NCBI RefSeq assembly: GCF_007655135.1
Contig: NC_045128.1
Coordinates: 39,693,885-39,757,884, forward strand
DNA length: 64,000 bases
Direction of reading: 5' to 3'
Source: Punica granatum
Taxonomy: Eukaryota; Streptophyta; Magnoliopsida; Myrtales; Lythraceae
The notes beneath the pieces were generated by a model. The model was given only the letters and a program-made list of their open reading frames with translations. It did no database searches and had not been told where the DNA came from. Position numbers and translations under genes: made by a program. This document shows positions 47,997 through 58,136 of this stretch, piece by piece. Each line of letters opens with the position of its first letter. Position 1 is the stretch's first letter.

Positions 47997-50327
47997 ATGG
48001 CCTCGCAGGCCAACATCCTTCTCAAATTCCATTTCTGGCTCCACATCTCCATTGGGTTCTCCCTGTTTTGCTTGGCTGTTTCTCAAATCCCCTTGGGCTC
48101 AAAAATCTCCGTTGTTGATCGCAACCTGTGGGTCTCCTCCAACGGCAATTTCGCGCTTGGTTTCTTCAACAGTTCCAGTCAGCCCTGCCAGTACAGTTTT
48201 GGGATACGCTTCAACTCGGATTCGATCCCTGTTGCTGAGAGAACTGTGGTTTGGGTAGCCGGAGCCGATCTCGCTGTCAGTAACAAGTCATACTTTCAGA
48301 TCACTGGAGATGGGGAACTCATTCTATTCGACTCCTCGATGGGAGTTGTTGCCTGGAGCAGTAGTACGAGCCAACTTTCGGTTTCTTCTGCTCTTCTTCA
48401 CGATAATGGGAACTTTGTTCTTCTGAATCAAAAGAAGGAAATTGTGTGGCAGAGTTTTGATACTCCTTCCGATACGCTTCTTCCTGGGCAGAAATTACCT
48501 CTTTTTAGCTCTCTCCGAGCCGCAAAAGTGGACTCTGTGTCAAGCTACTACAGCCTGTACATGAATGCTTCGGGCGAATTGCAGCTCAGGTGGGAGAGTG
48601 ATGTTATCTATTGGACCAGAGGAAGCCCAAGCTCAAATAATTCAAACATGAGTGCTGTGCTCACAGGTGATGGCTCCCTCCAACTCCTAGGCCAGGAATC
48701 TGATAAACCTGTCTGGGCCCTTTTGGGGGATGATCACAATGATCCAGTCAAGTTCCGGTTTCTCAGGCTTGACGTTGATGGGAATCTGAGAATGTACTCA
48801 TGGGACCAGCTTACGTTGATGTGGCGATCCGTGTGGCAGGCAGTGGAGAATCAGTGTAATGTCTTTGCAACTTGTGGAGAGCGAGGAATCTGTTCCTTGA
48901 ATGTCTCGGGCTCTGCTGAGTGTATGTGCCCCTATGGCTCTCAATCTTCCTCCAGGTCCCATTGTTTAGTTCCGTATCAGGAAGGATGCAAATGGGGTTC
49001 TATTATGCTCGAGTACGAGCACACTTTTCTTCATGGGATGTACCCTCCTAATGATTCGGCCATCACAACAAGCTTGCAGAACTGTAAAGATTCATGTGAG
49101 AAAGATCCTCTTTGCACAGCTGCGACCTTCACTAATGATGGCACTGCCAAGTGTTTCATAAAGACTACTCGGTATTTGACGGGCTATAGCTATAACTATA
49201 TAACTGCTGTGTCTTTTGTCAAGAAGTGTTCGGACCCACTTGCCGTTGACCCAAATCTACCAAGATCTTCTCCTGCAAGTGAGCCAGCTTCTTCGATCGA
49301 GAAATCTTCTTATAAATTTTGCATTCCTTGCCTAGTGGGAGCTTCCTCGGGAACTTTCATTGCATTTGTTCTCATTCAATTAGGAATTGGGTTCTATATC
49401 TACAAAAGAAGGCACTCTCTTTGGATGAAGGCCATATCAGCTCGCAAGAATGCTAACTCGAAGGGTTTGGTTATGTTTACTCTTGTTGAGATAAATGAAA
49501 TTACTGGAGATTTCAAGCATCGAATCGGGCCGAATATGTACAAAGGAATGCTCCTGAATAGACAAGCAGTAGCTGTCAAAGACCTTGTTACGACTGTGGT
49601 AGACAGGAAATTTCGCGTTGCAGTCTTGAAGATAGGAAGCATTCATCACAGGAACCTTGTAAAATTGGAAGGCCACTGCTGCGAGTCTTCTCAAAGGTAC
49701 TTAGTCTACGAGTATGCGAAGAATGGTTCTCTGGAGAAGTATATAGAAGATCCCGAGATGAGTAAGAGGCTGACTTGGAGGAAGAGAATGGATATATGTG
49801 TCAGTGTGGCAAGGGCGGTATGTTACTTGCACAGTGAGTGTAGAGAGTTTGTGGGACACGGGAACTTGAAGTCCACAAATGTTGTCCTTGACGAGTATTT
49901 CGAGGCCAAGGTGAGCGAGTTTGGACTGATGAGTATTGTTGCTGAGTCTGCAAGCCGTGCCACTTCTGCAGCAGAGAATGACGTGGAGGATTTCGGGAAG
50001 CTAGTCCTAGAGTTGGTGAGTGGATGCAGAGAAGTCAGGAATTTTCTGATGGGGGCTTACGAGCAGTGGAGAGACGGAAAGGCCGAAGATCTGGTCTGCA
50101 AGGAGATCCAGGAAGTTGATTCGGGAGAGCTGGAGAGAGTCCTAAGAATCGCATTTTGGTGCCTTCAAGTTGACGAGAGGCTGAGGCCTTCAATGGGGGA
50201 GGTGGTTAAGGTGCTGGAGGGGACTCTGAGTGTCGATCCTCCTCCTCCGCCATTTTCAGACAAGAGGCCAGCCGTAGAAGAAGACGAACGCGAGGGTCGC
50301 TTTAGCTCAGGCTCCGAGTCAGTCTGA
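47997..50327 (+). CDS. G-type lectin S-receptor-like kinase, SD3-1-like, degenerate kinase
   Basis: An intronless frame of 776 residues starts at ATG 47997. The domain order is a signal peptide (about 1-30), bulb-type lectin domain (SSNGNFALGFF ... IVWQSFDTPSDTLLPGQ, about 45-170), EGF-like cysteine-rich segment (CNVFATCGERGICS), PAN/apple region (about 330-410) and one membrane span (about 440-465). A cytosolic kinase-like domain follows (about 495-740). It should be a plasma-membrane receptor. The kinase motifs are abnormal: the glycine loop is absent, the VAVK lysine (near 527) is retained, HRD is replaced by HGN (HGNLKSTNVVLD, near 620), and DFG by EFG (near 640). It is therefore probably a pseudokinase that signals through partners. 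Ligand unknown. A long pyrimidine-rich leader lies upstream. Confidence 0.93.
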   Translation: MASQANILLKFHFWLHISIGFSLFCLAVSQIPLGSKISVVDRNLWVSSNGNFALGFFNSSSQPCQYSFGIRFNSDSIPVAERTVVWVAGADLAVSNKSYFQITGDGELILFDSSMGVVAWSSSTSQLSVSSALLHDNGNFVLLNQKKEIVWQSFDTPSDTLLPGQKLPLFSSLRAAKVDSVSSYYSLYMNASGELQLRWESDVIYWTRGSPSSNNSNMSAVLTGDGSLQLLGQESDKPVWALLGDDHNDPVKFRFLRLDVDGNLRMYSWDQLTLMWRSVWQAVENQCNVFATCGERGICSLNVSGSAECMCPYGSQSSSRSHCLVPYQEGCKWGSIMLEYEHTFLHGMYPPNDSAITTSLQNCKDSCEKDPLCTAATFTNDGTAKCFIKTTRYLTGYSYNYITAVSFVKKCSDPLAVDPNLPRSSPASEPASSIEKSSYKFCIPCLVGASSGTFIAFVLIQLGIGFYIYKRRHSLWMKAISARKNANSKGLVMFTLVEINEITGDFKHRIGPNMYKGMLLNRQAVAVKDLVTTVVDRKFRVAVLKIGSIHHRNLVKLEGHCCESSQRYLVYEYAKNGSLEKYIEDPEMSKRLTWRKRMDICVSVARAVCYLHSECREFVGHGNLKSTNVVLDEYFEAKVSEFGLMSIVAESASRATSAAENDVEDFGKLVLELVSGCREVRNFLMGAYEQWRDGKAEDLVCKEIQEVDSGELERVLRIAFWCLQVDERLRPSMGEVVKVLEGTLSVDPPPPPFSDKRPAVEEDEREGRFSSGSESV

Positions 50328-50884
50328 AGATGTGACAGGCTCGGGTTTTTGTTCGGTCGACAAGTTTTTGTACAGTAGAGACTAACAATGCAAGTGTATG
50401 CAAATGGCCTCTTAGGCAGAGTCAAGAACTCAGATGCTAACTGTTTATTTCCTTCTGCTGCTAATGTTAGATCTCTGTAAATTGTTGTTATTGAGCTAAT
50501 GAGATCTTCAATGAGCCGCTTCTTTATCTCAGTACGACACATGTTTAAACCTCGATGCCGGAACTTCTCATTAATAAATCGGGGAGGTTCAAGTCTAATT
50601 GGTTATATATGAGCTGCAATGCCACGCGCATGTCGATGATGCGTATGACGGTATCGCTAGAACATACTATGACCCTGACCCCGATAATTCCTGTGCTTTC
50701 TTGGCATTTTTCGGAACATACATGCCCCCTAGAGGCCTTCACTTCATTTTATCGAGAAGCATTGAAGCAATCGATGCATTGACCGTGCCAACTTAGACCT
50801 ATTTTATTACAATGCGTATGATTATGGGCCAAAAAATGGATATCTCTGGTCCAGTTTCGAGCCCAAGAGAATCAACTCAAACCC

Positions 50885-50948
50885 GGCCCAGCCCATTACT
50901 ATCATCGTCAAGGCGAGAAAACCCTAGCGCCACTCCTCCATATAAAAA
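50885..50948 (+). promoter_or_regulatory. RPS2 promoter: site II elements, telo-box, TATA
   Basis: GGCCCA (50885) and AGCCCA (50890) site II elements are followed by the telo-box AAACCCTA (50919-50926) and TATAAAAA (50941-50948). A second, inverted telo-box (ctagggttt, 51002-51010) sits in the leader. This combination is the known signature of plant ribosomal-protein promoters. The start codon is 87 bp after the TATA box. Confidence 0.8.
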
Positions 50949-51034
50949 CCTCAGTCAGCGCCGCTTCGTCTTTCACGCACTCTCTCCGCAGTCTCTTCTC
51001 GCTAGGGTTTTACCCCCACACAAACAGCAAAAAA

Positions 51035-52359
51035 ATGGCCGAGCGTGGTGGATTTGGCCGTGGGTTCGGCGGGCGTGGCAGGGGTGACCGCGGGGGCCGA
51101 GGCGGCCGCCGCCGTGCACCACGCCAGGAGGAGGAGAAATGGGTGCCGGTCACGAAGCTCGGCCGCCTCGTGAGGGAGGGGAAGGTGCTTTCCCTCGAGC
51201 AGATCTACCTGCATTCCCTTCCCATCAAGGAGCACCAGATCATCGATCAACTCGTCGGCCCCTCCCTGAAGGACGAGGTCATGAAGATCATGCCGGTCCA
51301 GAAGCAGACCCGGGCCGGGCAGCGCACACGGTTCAAGGCCTTTGTCGTCGTCGGAGACGGGAACGGCCACGTCGGGCTGGGCGTCAAGTGCAGCAAGGAG
51401 GTCGCCACGGCCATCCGCGGTTCCATCATACTCGCCAAGCTCTCGGTGATCCCCGTCAGGAGGGGTTACTGGGGTAACAAGATCGGGAAGCCCCACACCG
51501 TCCCCTGCAAGGTCACCGGAAAGTGTGGGTCTGTCACCGTGAGGATGGTGCCGGCGCCCCGTGGTGCTGGGATTGTGGCGGCTCGTGTCCCGAAGAAGGT
51601 GCTGCAGTTTGCTGGTATCGAGGACGTGTTCACTTCCTCGAGGGGTTCCACCAAGACCCTTGGGAACTTTGTGAAGGTGCGTTCTTTTTACTGCCAAACC
51701 CGAAATGCTTTATCACATTCGATCCAATGCCGCACGAATTAACCCGTTGATCAAGAGCCACGGGATATTTATTTTACGAATGAAGCTTGTCGTAGTTCGT
51801 AAATTCGTATGAAATGGAGTTCCATTGCCATTTTAGTCAGGCGCATCGAAGGTATCATGATCGATCAGCATGAATTAAGGTTGTCGTGGATTTGTTTTTG
51901 GGACTTTTACCGTCAGTTTGTCTAGTGATTTTGTTCAGTGAACGTTTTTGAAACTGATCAGAGTATTGATTCTCGGCTTTGATTCAGAATTTTTGGGGAA
52001 CATAGTCATTACATTGATGTCGGACATTCCGTATCGCAATTCATCTATTGTGCTTCAATTGCGTATTGGTTGGGAACGATTTCTTCATCGGATAGATGTC
52101 TTAGCTGTCCGATCTGATATGGGTTCATTAAAAGCTATTGTAATATCATTATCATGGTCTTGAACAATGTCTAGATCTCTGATGAAGCTACATTTCTGCA
52201 CAGGCTACTTTCGATTGTCTGCTGAAAACTTATGGCTTCCTCACCCCCGACTTCTGGAGGGAAACCCGCTTCACGAAGTCCCCATTCCAAGAGTACACCG
52301 ATATTCTGGCCAAGCCAACCGGGAAGCCTGTCATCTTGGAGGAGATTGAGAACGCTTGA
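51035..52359 (+). CDS. RPS2: 40S ribosomal protein S2 (uS5)
   Basis: Two exons (51035-51676 and 52204-52359) give 265 residues, close to the usual length. The N-terminus is an RG/RGG-rich tail (about residues 4-27). The S5 double-stranded RNA-binding domain follows ([28 protein letters not shown]), and then the C-terminal S5 domain ([25 protein letters not shown]). The second exon encodes the conserved end [18 protein letters not shown] ... ILEEIENA. It is a component of the small cytosolic ribosomal subunit near the mRNA entry site and contributes to decoding fidelity. A high GC content of exon 1 compared with surroundings reflects codon use typical of highly expressed plant genes. The gene appears intact. 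Confidence 0.98.
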
Positions 52360-52574
52360 TCCTTGCTGGAAATGATGTTGAGATTTTGATAAGGCCTCTA
52401 GTATAGAGTTGCTCTTTATGTTTACTTTCGTTTCTAATCACTGTGGTGCAATTTTCCAGGTTAATCGACATTTTTCTCAGTATTTTGATATTACATGTTT
52501 TTTTCTTTTTAAGATGAATGCTACTACAAATTTGTGCTAAATTAATCAGAGGACCAGTTTTCAGTCATTAGGCC

Positions 52575-52860
52575 TTGTCTGGATTCAAAAAAAAAATTTA
52601 ACTCAATTCCATTCGATTTTACTTATATTCAATTCAACATAATTAATATTTTTCTCTTTTTCTTTAATTTTTTTAACTATTCAATTTAATTTTTAATATT
52701 AAATTCTTTTAACTATTTATTATTATTTTTAACAATTCAACAACACAATCATTACTTTCTTACAATTATTTTTTATTTTTTTTCATAATTGGACAACACA
52801 ATCATTACAAATCAATTAAAATTAAAATTCAATTCTACTTTAAAACTAAATACATTCTGA
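52575..52860. mobile_element. MITE, high-copy family A
   Basis: Starts ttgtctggattcaaa and ends aactaaatacattctg. It carries ttaatttttaatattaaatt, aattcaacaacacaatcatt and ataattggacaacacaatca. It lies 215 bp after the RPS2 stop codon. Confidence 0.75.
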
Positions 52861-52895
52861 ATCTCTATGGAAACGTTGTTCAACTAGGGCAATAT

Positions 52896-53460
52896 CTATT
52901 TGTTGGGATCTGAAGTCTTTGCAACGCTGTCATCTCGGTTTTTCGTGGACGCATTCTCTTCCCTCTGAGGGCCAGAAAACTTAGGGGTGTGATGAAAGGG
53001 TGTCTCGATGATGTCTTGAACCTGACTATGTATATCCCTATCAGCACGAACGATCCGTAAAGCTTGATCGAGCGGTGCATACTGTGACCTCACCTCATTA
53101 CCAACTTTAGGTACTACCAACTCTATAAAAAGCATGTTACGTTTGCATAATCGGATCCGGGATAGCCGAGAAATTGCTATTGCAGCTTCAGCATTAGACA
53201 TAACAGAAGCTTGAAGTACAGATCATTCTCCCAAAATTAAGGAATCATTTCATTCTGCCATGGACCCAACAAGATATTTTTCCGTCAGTCCTATAGAGAT
53301 GTTGAAAGCGTTTTGCTCATAAACATTTCCATAAAACACAGGTTGATCAATGATGAGGTCAAATTCCCGGCGGCCTTCGGTGTGTCGAACTTTCCGTGTA
53401 TTCAGATCACCAAGGCTAAGAAGATTGAGACAGCCGGATTCTGATCCCTGAGTCGACTGC
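52896..53460 (-). pseudogene. unassigned frame with two in-frame TGA codons, downstream of LRR kinase
   Basis: On the minus strand one reading frame runs from just after the LRR-kinase stop (53461) to 52896, interrupted only by two TGA codons near 53255 and 53232. The last part is a 101-codon ATG frame starting at 53201 (MSNAEAAIAISRLSR...). The composition is gene-like, but no domain is recognised. It could be a decayed gene, a 3' untranslated region that is open by chance, or a transposon relic. Both stops would arise from single changes of TGG. Confidence 0.2.
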
Positions 53461-56393
53461 TCAGGTCTGGCTGATTTCTTGAAGCATCTCCACCACTTTC
53501 TTCATCTTCGGCCGCTTAGCCGGGACACTGTCCGTGCAAAGCAGCGCGACTTTGAGAGCAGCAAGCATCTCTCTCCTCCAAGTGAAGCTCACTGTGCTGA
53601 GCTTGGCATCGAGGATCTGTTCTGGCGTCTCCCCTCTCGTGGGAGCAGCATGGACCCACTTCACCAAGTCCACGCCTTCCCCAAACCCTTCGTCGACCGG
53701 GAGTCTTGTCGTGAGGATCTCAAGCAGGATGACTCCGTAGCTGTACACATTCCCGGGTGCCGTGACTAGCATTGTGTAGGCGTACTCTGCAAATATTAGA
53801 GCAGAGAGTTAATGAGCGAATGACAGAAAGCGAACAACTTGAGAAACCGGAAACAGTACTGGACAACAAGTCGTTTTTCCTTGTCTAGAAAAAAGGAAGG
53901 TGAAGACAGTTTTCCCCAAACAAAAATAGCGGATAACTTTGCATAATTTGCTGCTCCAAGATCAGGATTTGGCCTCTGTATCCAGACAACTAAAGCAAAC
54001 ATGTTACCTGGGGGTATATAGCCAAAAGAGCCAGCAACTGCACTGATGCTCGCGGTTCCCCGAGAAGGGTCAAGAAGCTTTGAGATCTCAATCTCCCCGA
54101 GCAGAGGCTTAAAATTCGAATCTAAAAAAACATTTGCTGAAGAAATGTCCAAATGGATGACTGCAACGTGGTGGAGAAAAGCCAGACCCTCAGCCACTCC
54201 GATGGCAATGGACAGTCTCCTAGGCCAGTCGGGTTCATACTCGGCTTCCTTGCTGGACTCATGCAGGAGCTGAGCTAATGTCCCATTGGGCAAATAGTGG
54301 TGAAGCAGAAGAGCAACATCCTCGTAGATTACAAAGCCGATGGGCTGCATAAGGTTCTCATGTGAGAGTCTACTGAGCCTCTCAAGCTCCCGAATCATCT
54401 TGCTCTGGTGGTGGACTATAGTTCGGTCCATGGACTTCAGTTTCTTCACCAAGAGAATCAATCCTGACGGCATCATAGCCTTGTAAACTGAGCTGAAGGT
54501 TCCAGTCATGAGCTTATTTGAATCCTTCAGAGTGGCCTTAACTACCGCATCGAGTTCTATGGCTTGCTTGAGATTATCGATGAAGACATTTCCTGCCTCG
54601 ATTGCGGGTCGGGTATTGGTCTCTTCCTCCTCAGTGGGCTCTGCAGATTTAGACTTTGCCACCTTTTCTTGCCTCTCCCTCATCATGAACAGAAGGACGA
54701 CTATAGTTACTGAAGCAAAAACTGCCAAGCCCGATCCAATAACTGCTAGTATGATTCTGTATGAGACCCTGTGATGGTAATCCTCGCGATCATTTCCTAA
54801 GGAGCGTCCGCAGGAAGCGAGGAGTGGTTCTCCACAAAGACCTTTGTTGCCTGAAAAGCTTGAGTTAGGACTCTTCTGGAAAGGTCCGAAACTTGGGACT
54901 GGACCCATGAGGAGGTTGTTCGAGAAGTTAACCTCGATCAAGCTTAACATTCCCTTGAACTCAGCAGGGATATTGCCAGAGAGCTGATTATTGGAGACGT
55001 CTAGGGAGACGAGCTTGTCAAGTCTTCCGAGATCAGGAGGAAGGGGCCCGTGAAGATGATTGAAGCTCAAATTTAAAGATATCTGTAAGTTCTTGAGGTG
55101 ACTGATCTCGGAGGGAATATTTCCGGTCAGATAATTGCTGCCCATCTGCAGTTCAAGTAGCTTCACACAGTTTCCAATCTCATGAGGGATCTCTCCTTTT
55201 ATGGAATTCTGACCCACGAGTAGGAACTGGAGCCTCGACATGTTGCAAATTTCTTTAGGCATGGTACCGTTAAAGCGGTTATTGCTCAAATCCAGCTTGT
55301 TGAGATTCTTGCACCTTATAATCGACAGGGGAATGTCTCCGAATAGATTGTTACTGGAAAGAATCAGCTCCTGCAAGTTCATGAGACTCCCGAACTCCGG
55401 AGGAATGGTCCCAGTAAACCCATTCGAGGCCAAGTTTAGCAGGGTCAGATTGGGGCACCGAGCAAAATCGGAAACAAGCTCGCCGGAGAGGTTGTTATTG
55501 TCTGCCTCAAAATATGTGAGGCTGCTGGCATTCCCAATTGTCATCGGAACAGTCCCAATGAGCCCATTGTTCCCGATACGGATGCTCGACAGACTCGTGC
55601 AGTTCCCAATCTCTACAGGAATCTCCCCCGTTAGCTTATTTTGGGTCAGGATGAGAACTACTAACTTCCCCGAAGCAAATATGCTCGCAGGAATCGGCCC
55701 TTCGAGCTGGTTCGAGTGAAGGTTGAGCATCTCAAGCTCAGAAACGGAGCCTAAATTATCCGGAATTCTACCATCCAACACATTCTCATAAGCCGTGAAA
55801 ACCCGCAAACTACTCAAATTCCCAACCCATGATGGGACTGAACCGCTCAAAATATTGGTAGAAACTTGGAACTCTTCCAGCTTCTTAAGGCTCCGGAGCT
55901 CATCCGGAATTTCTCCTATGAGCTGGTTGCTCGAGAGGTTCAGCGACCTGAGGTTCCGGAGGCCACCGAGCTCCCTAGGAATGAACCCGCCAAACTTATT
56001 GAACGAGAGATCGAGGAACTCGATCCTGGACAAGTTCCCGAGCTCCGGAGGGATTGGGCCGTGGAAACTGTTGCTCGAGAGGTCGAGGCTCTTAAGGGAC
56101 TCGAGTTGTGCTACGAAAGTGAGGTTACCTCGGAGGGAGCGGTGGGAGAGGTTGAGCTTTTCGACGGTCGAGTTACCGGTCTCCCCGTCGCAGGTGATCC
56201 CAGGCCAGGAGCAGAAGTCGGAGTTGTTGGCTCCCCAACCTGAAACCCCCAGCTCCTCGCTGATGGCCATCAATGTGGCCCTCGTCCGGTTGTTCAGCTG
56301 AGGTTGAACGCCATTAACGAGCTCGAACTCCAACAGAATCATAACCCCTGCTACTGCTGCTATAAATAGATGAAGGAACATGGAGGAAACCAT
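53461..56393 (-). CDS. LRR receptor-like kinase, PXC3-like
   Basis: Two exons (56393-54008 and 53786-53461) join in phase 1 to 903 residues. The start ATG at 56393 precedes a hydrophobic signal peptide. An LRRNT cap (CSWPGITCDG) is followed by about 19-20 LRRs of the plant type (LxxLxLSxNxLxGxIPxxL) to about residue 520. A membrane span lies near 545-570, and then a kinase domain from about 625. The retained features are VKKL lysine and HLD (HRD variant) near 744, but DFG is replaced by GEI (LGEIEISKLLDPSRG). The APE-region GYIPPEYAYTM is present. The sequence around it and VKWVHAAPTRGETPEQILDAKLSTVSF matches Arabidopsis At2g41820 (PXC3), a member of the PXY/TDR-correlated group linked to vascular development. 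Membrane receptor; ligand unknown; catalytic activity probably weak or absent. Confidence 0.94.
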
Positions 56394-57160
56394 TATTGAA
56401 GCAGCAAGAATGGATTTTTCTCGCCCCAGATCGCTCAGAAGCCCATGGAAGAAAAAACCCTCCCGCAAATCCTTCTAATCTTGCTGCTGCCCAGCTCCCA
56501 TCGACCCTTCAAATAATATGAGCCGGGAAGCTTCACGGAAATGGCACTTCACTGTCTCTCCCTGAGACAGAGGAAAAGCGCCGAGGAAGAAAGCTAACTT
56601 GGAAGCTTCTGTGGAATGCGGGCATTTGCGGAAGACAGGACAGGTCCCTTCAGAGGGAAAACCAACCAGGAAAGATTTCTTCCGTCCTATCAAATCATAT
56701 CAAATCACATCAAATCGGTGATGGCAGGCGGCAGGCAGTGAATGACAGCGCCAAATACAAGAGGAAGCGAACGAAACGGCTGAGTCAGGGGAGCATGGGA
56801 CGTGTGAATGAACGTGAAAAGAGCTACGCTTCCATGAAAGAAAGGAAATGGAGTTGCAAAGATGCGGGACAGGAAATGGGAGAGACCAAGTCGGGCAAGT
56901 GAAAGCGACGGTAGAAGGGGGTGGATAGAGAAGGGAGAGAGGAAGTGTACTAAACACACTCCGGAGAGGAGAGGAACAGAGCAGTGCCAACAACGTAAAA
57001 TCCTCTCTGGGGTTTCTCTCTTTGGTCAGGTTTTCACGGACCAGGTGGTCTTGCTCTGCTCTCACCCCCCAACACACTCAAACAGAGCAAGGCAGGCCCA
57101 GAAAGAGAGAGAAAGAAGAAGAAGAAGAAAATATTTTTCTTTTTTTCTTTTTTCTAATAT
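56394..57160 (-). promoter_or_regulatory. 5' leader/promoter region of the PXC3-like gene
   Basis: This holds GA-rich tracts (gaagaagaagaag near 57115-57130) and no coding frame that fits the gene. An in-frame region upstream of the ATG lacks another ATG. No clear TATA box was identified. Confidence 0.4.
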
Positions 57161-57486
57161 ATAAATAGTTTTTGCATTATATGTCGTTTCACGAGAAATG
57201 CGCGGTGGTGAGAAGTGACATGAGCAGAGGGGACTGCTGCATCAATTCCTGCAATTTCTTTTTCATTGTATTTATTAATCCCATTTAATATCCCATAATA
57301 TCCTTCATCTTTTAGATTTTTTTTTGCCCCTTTTGTTTTTTTGTTTTTCTAAAATTTGTTAAGTAGTTTTTTTTTTTCCAAGAAGGTTGGTCGGAGATTT
57401 CTAATTAAAACACTAGTTGGACGATTTGAGTCGCTTCTATTAGTGACTGCAGCACGACTTCTAGTTGGAAAGTTAAGTCGCATTTG

Positions 57487-57766
57487 ATAAATTAATTATT
57501 TAAAAATTAAATATTTAATTAGTTAGGAAAATAAGCGTACCGAAAGATGAGGGGATTGATAAGTATGGGAATATATGTTTTGAGGAGTTAAAGACACCAA
57601 AAATTGAAAAATAAATTATCTCTTCAAGTCAATATTTTTTACTTAACTCATTAAGTAGTTTAGACACTCATTGCTCATCTTTCCTTTCTTTCCCTATTTA
57701 TTTTCCCTTATAAATAACTTGTAATTAACTTTTAAGTACTTATTTAATTAAGTTGAAACAAACACA
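57487..57766. mobile_element. MITE family C, copy 1
   Basis: The right end (cttttaagtacttatttaat, taagttgaaac) is nearly identical to that of the element at 60.2-60.5 kb. The left end (taaaaattaaatatttaatt) is also shared. The ends are inverted relative to each other (ttaattaaataagtacttaa versus ttaattatttaaaaatt). About 280 bp, no coding capacity. Confidence 0.65.
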
Positions 57767-57777
57767 CCCTTGATGTT

Positions 57778-58136
57778 GTAATCTAGGCAAGAACGATTCT
57801 ATGCATGAAACATTAAAACGGTTCTATTATCGTGAGAGCAAATACAATCGTAGTATTTTCATTTTTTCTCGGTTGATGCTGAATGATTCACATTTAAAAT
57901 TTAAACCCTCCTGATCAGTTAACAACTTGATCTAAGAAGCTTTACAGTAAGTTGTTATTGTTGTAAATGTAATCTAGGTAAGAATGATTTCACGCATGAA
58001 ACCATTCCGTCATCGTGTGGGTAAAGAGAACCATTAGTGGTTCTTTCTCTCAATTGGCGTCAAATGGTTCATATTGAAATCCTAAAGGTTCGTTAAAAAC
58101 TTGCTTTGAGAAGCATTACGGTAAGTTGTTACATAT
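57778..58136. repeat. diverged tandem duplication of about 185 bp
   Basis: Two units share gtaatctagg(c/t)aagaa(c/t)gatt at the start, gcatgaaac after it, tggttcaTATtgaaat/gattcacatttaaaat in the middle, and ttac(a/g)gtaagttgtta at the end. Function unknown; it may be an old insertion. Confidence 0.55.

Noticed and set aside
51002..51697. 231-codon antisense frame over RPS2 exon 1
   Set aside because: A shadow caused by the high GC content and codon bias of RPS2.
55240..56301. long plus-strand frames opposite the LRR region
   Set aside because: They are antisense shadows of the repetitive LRR coding sequence.
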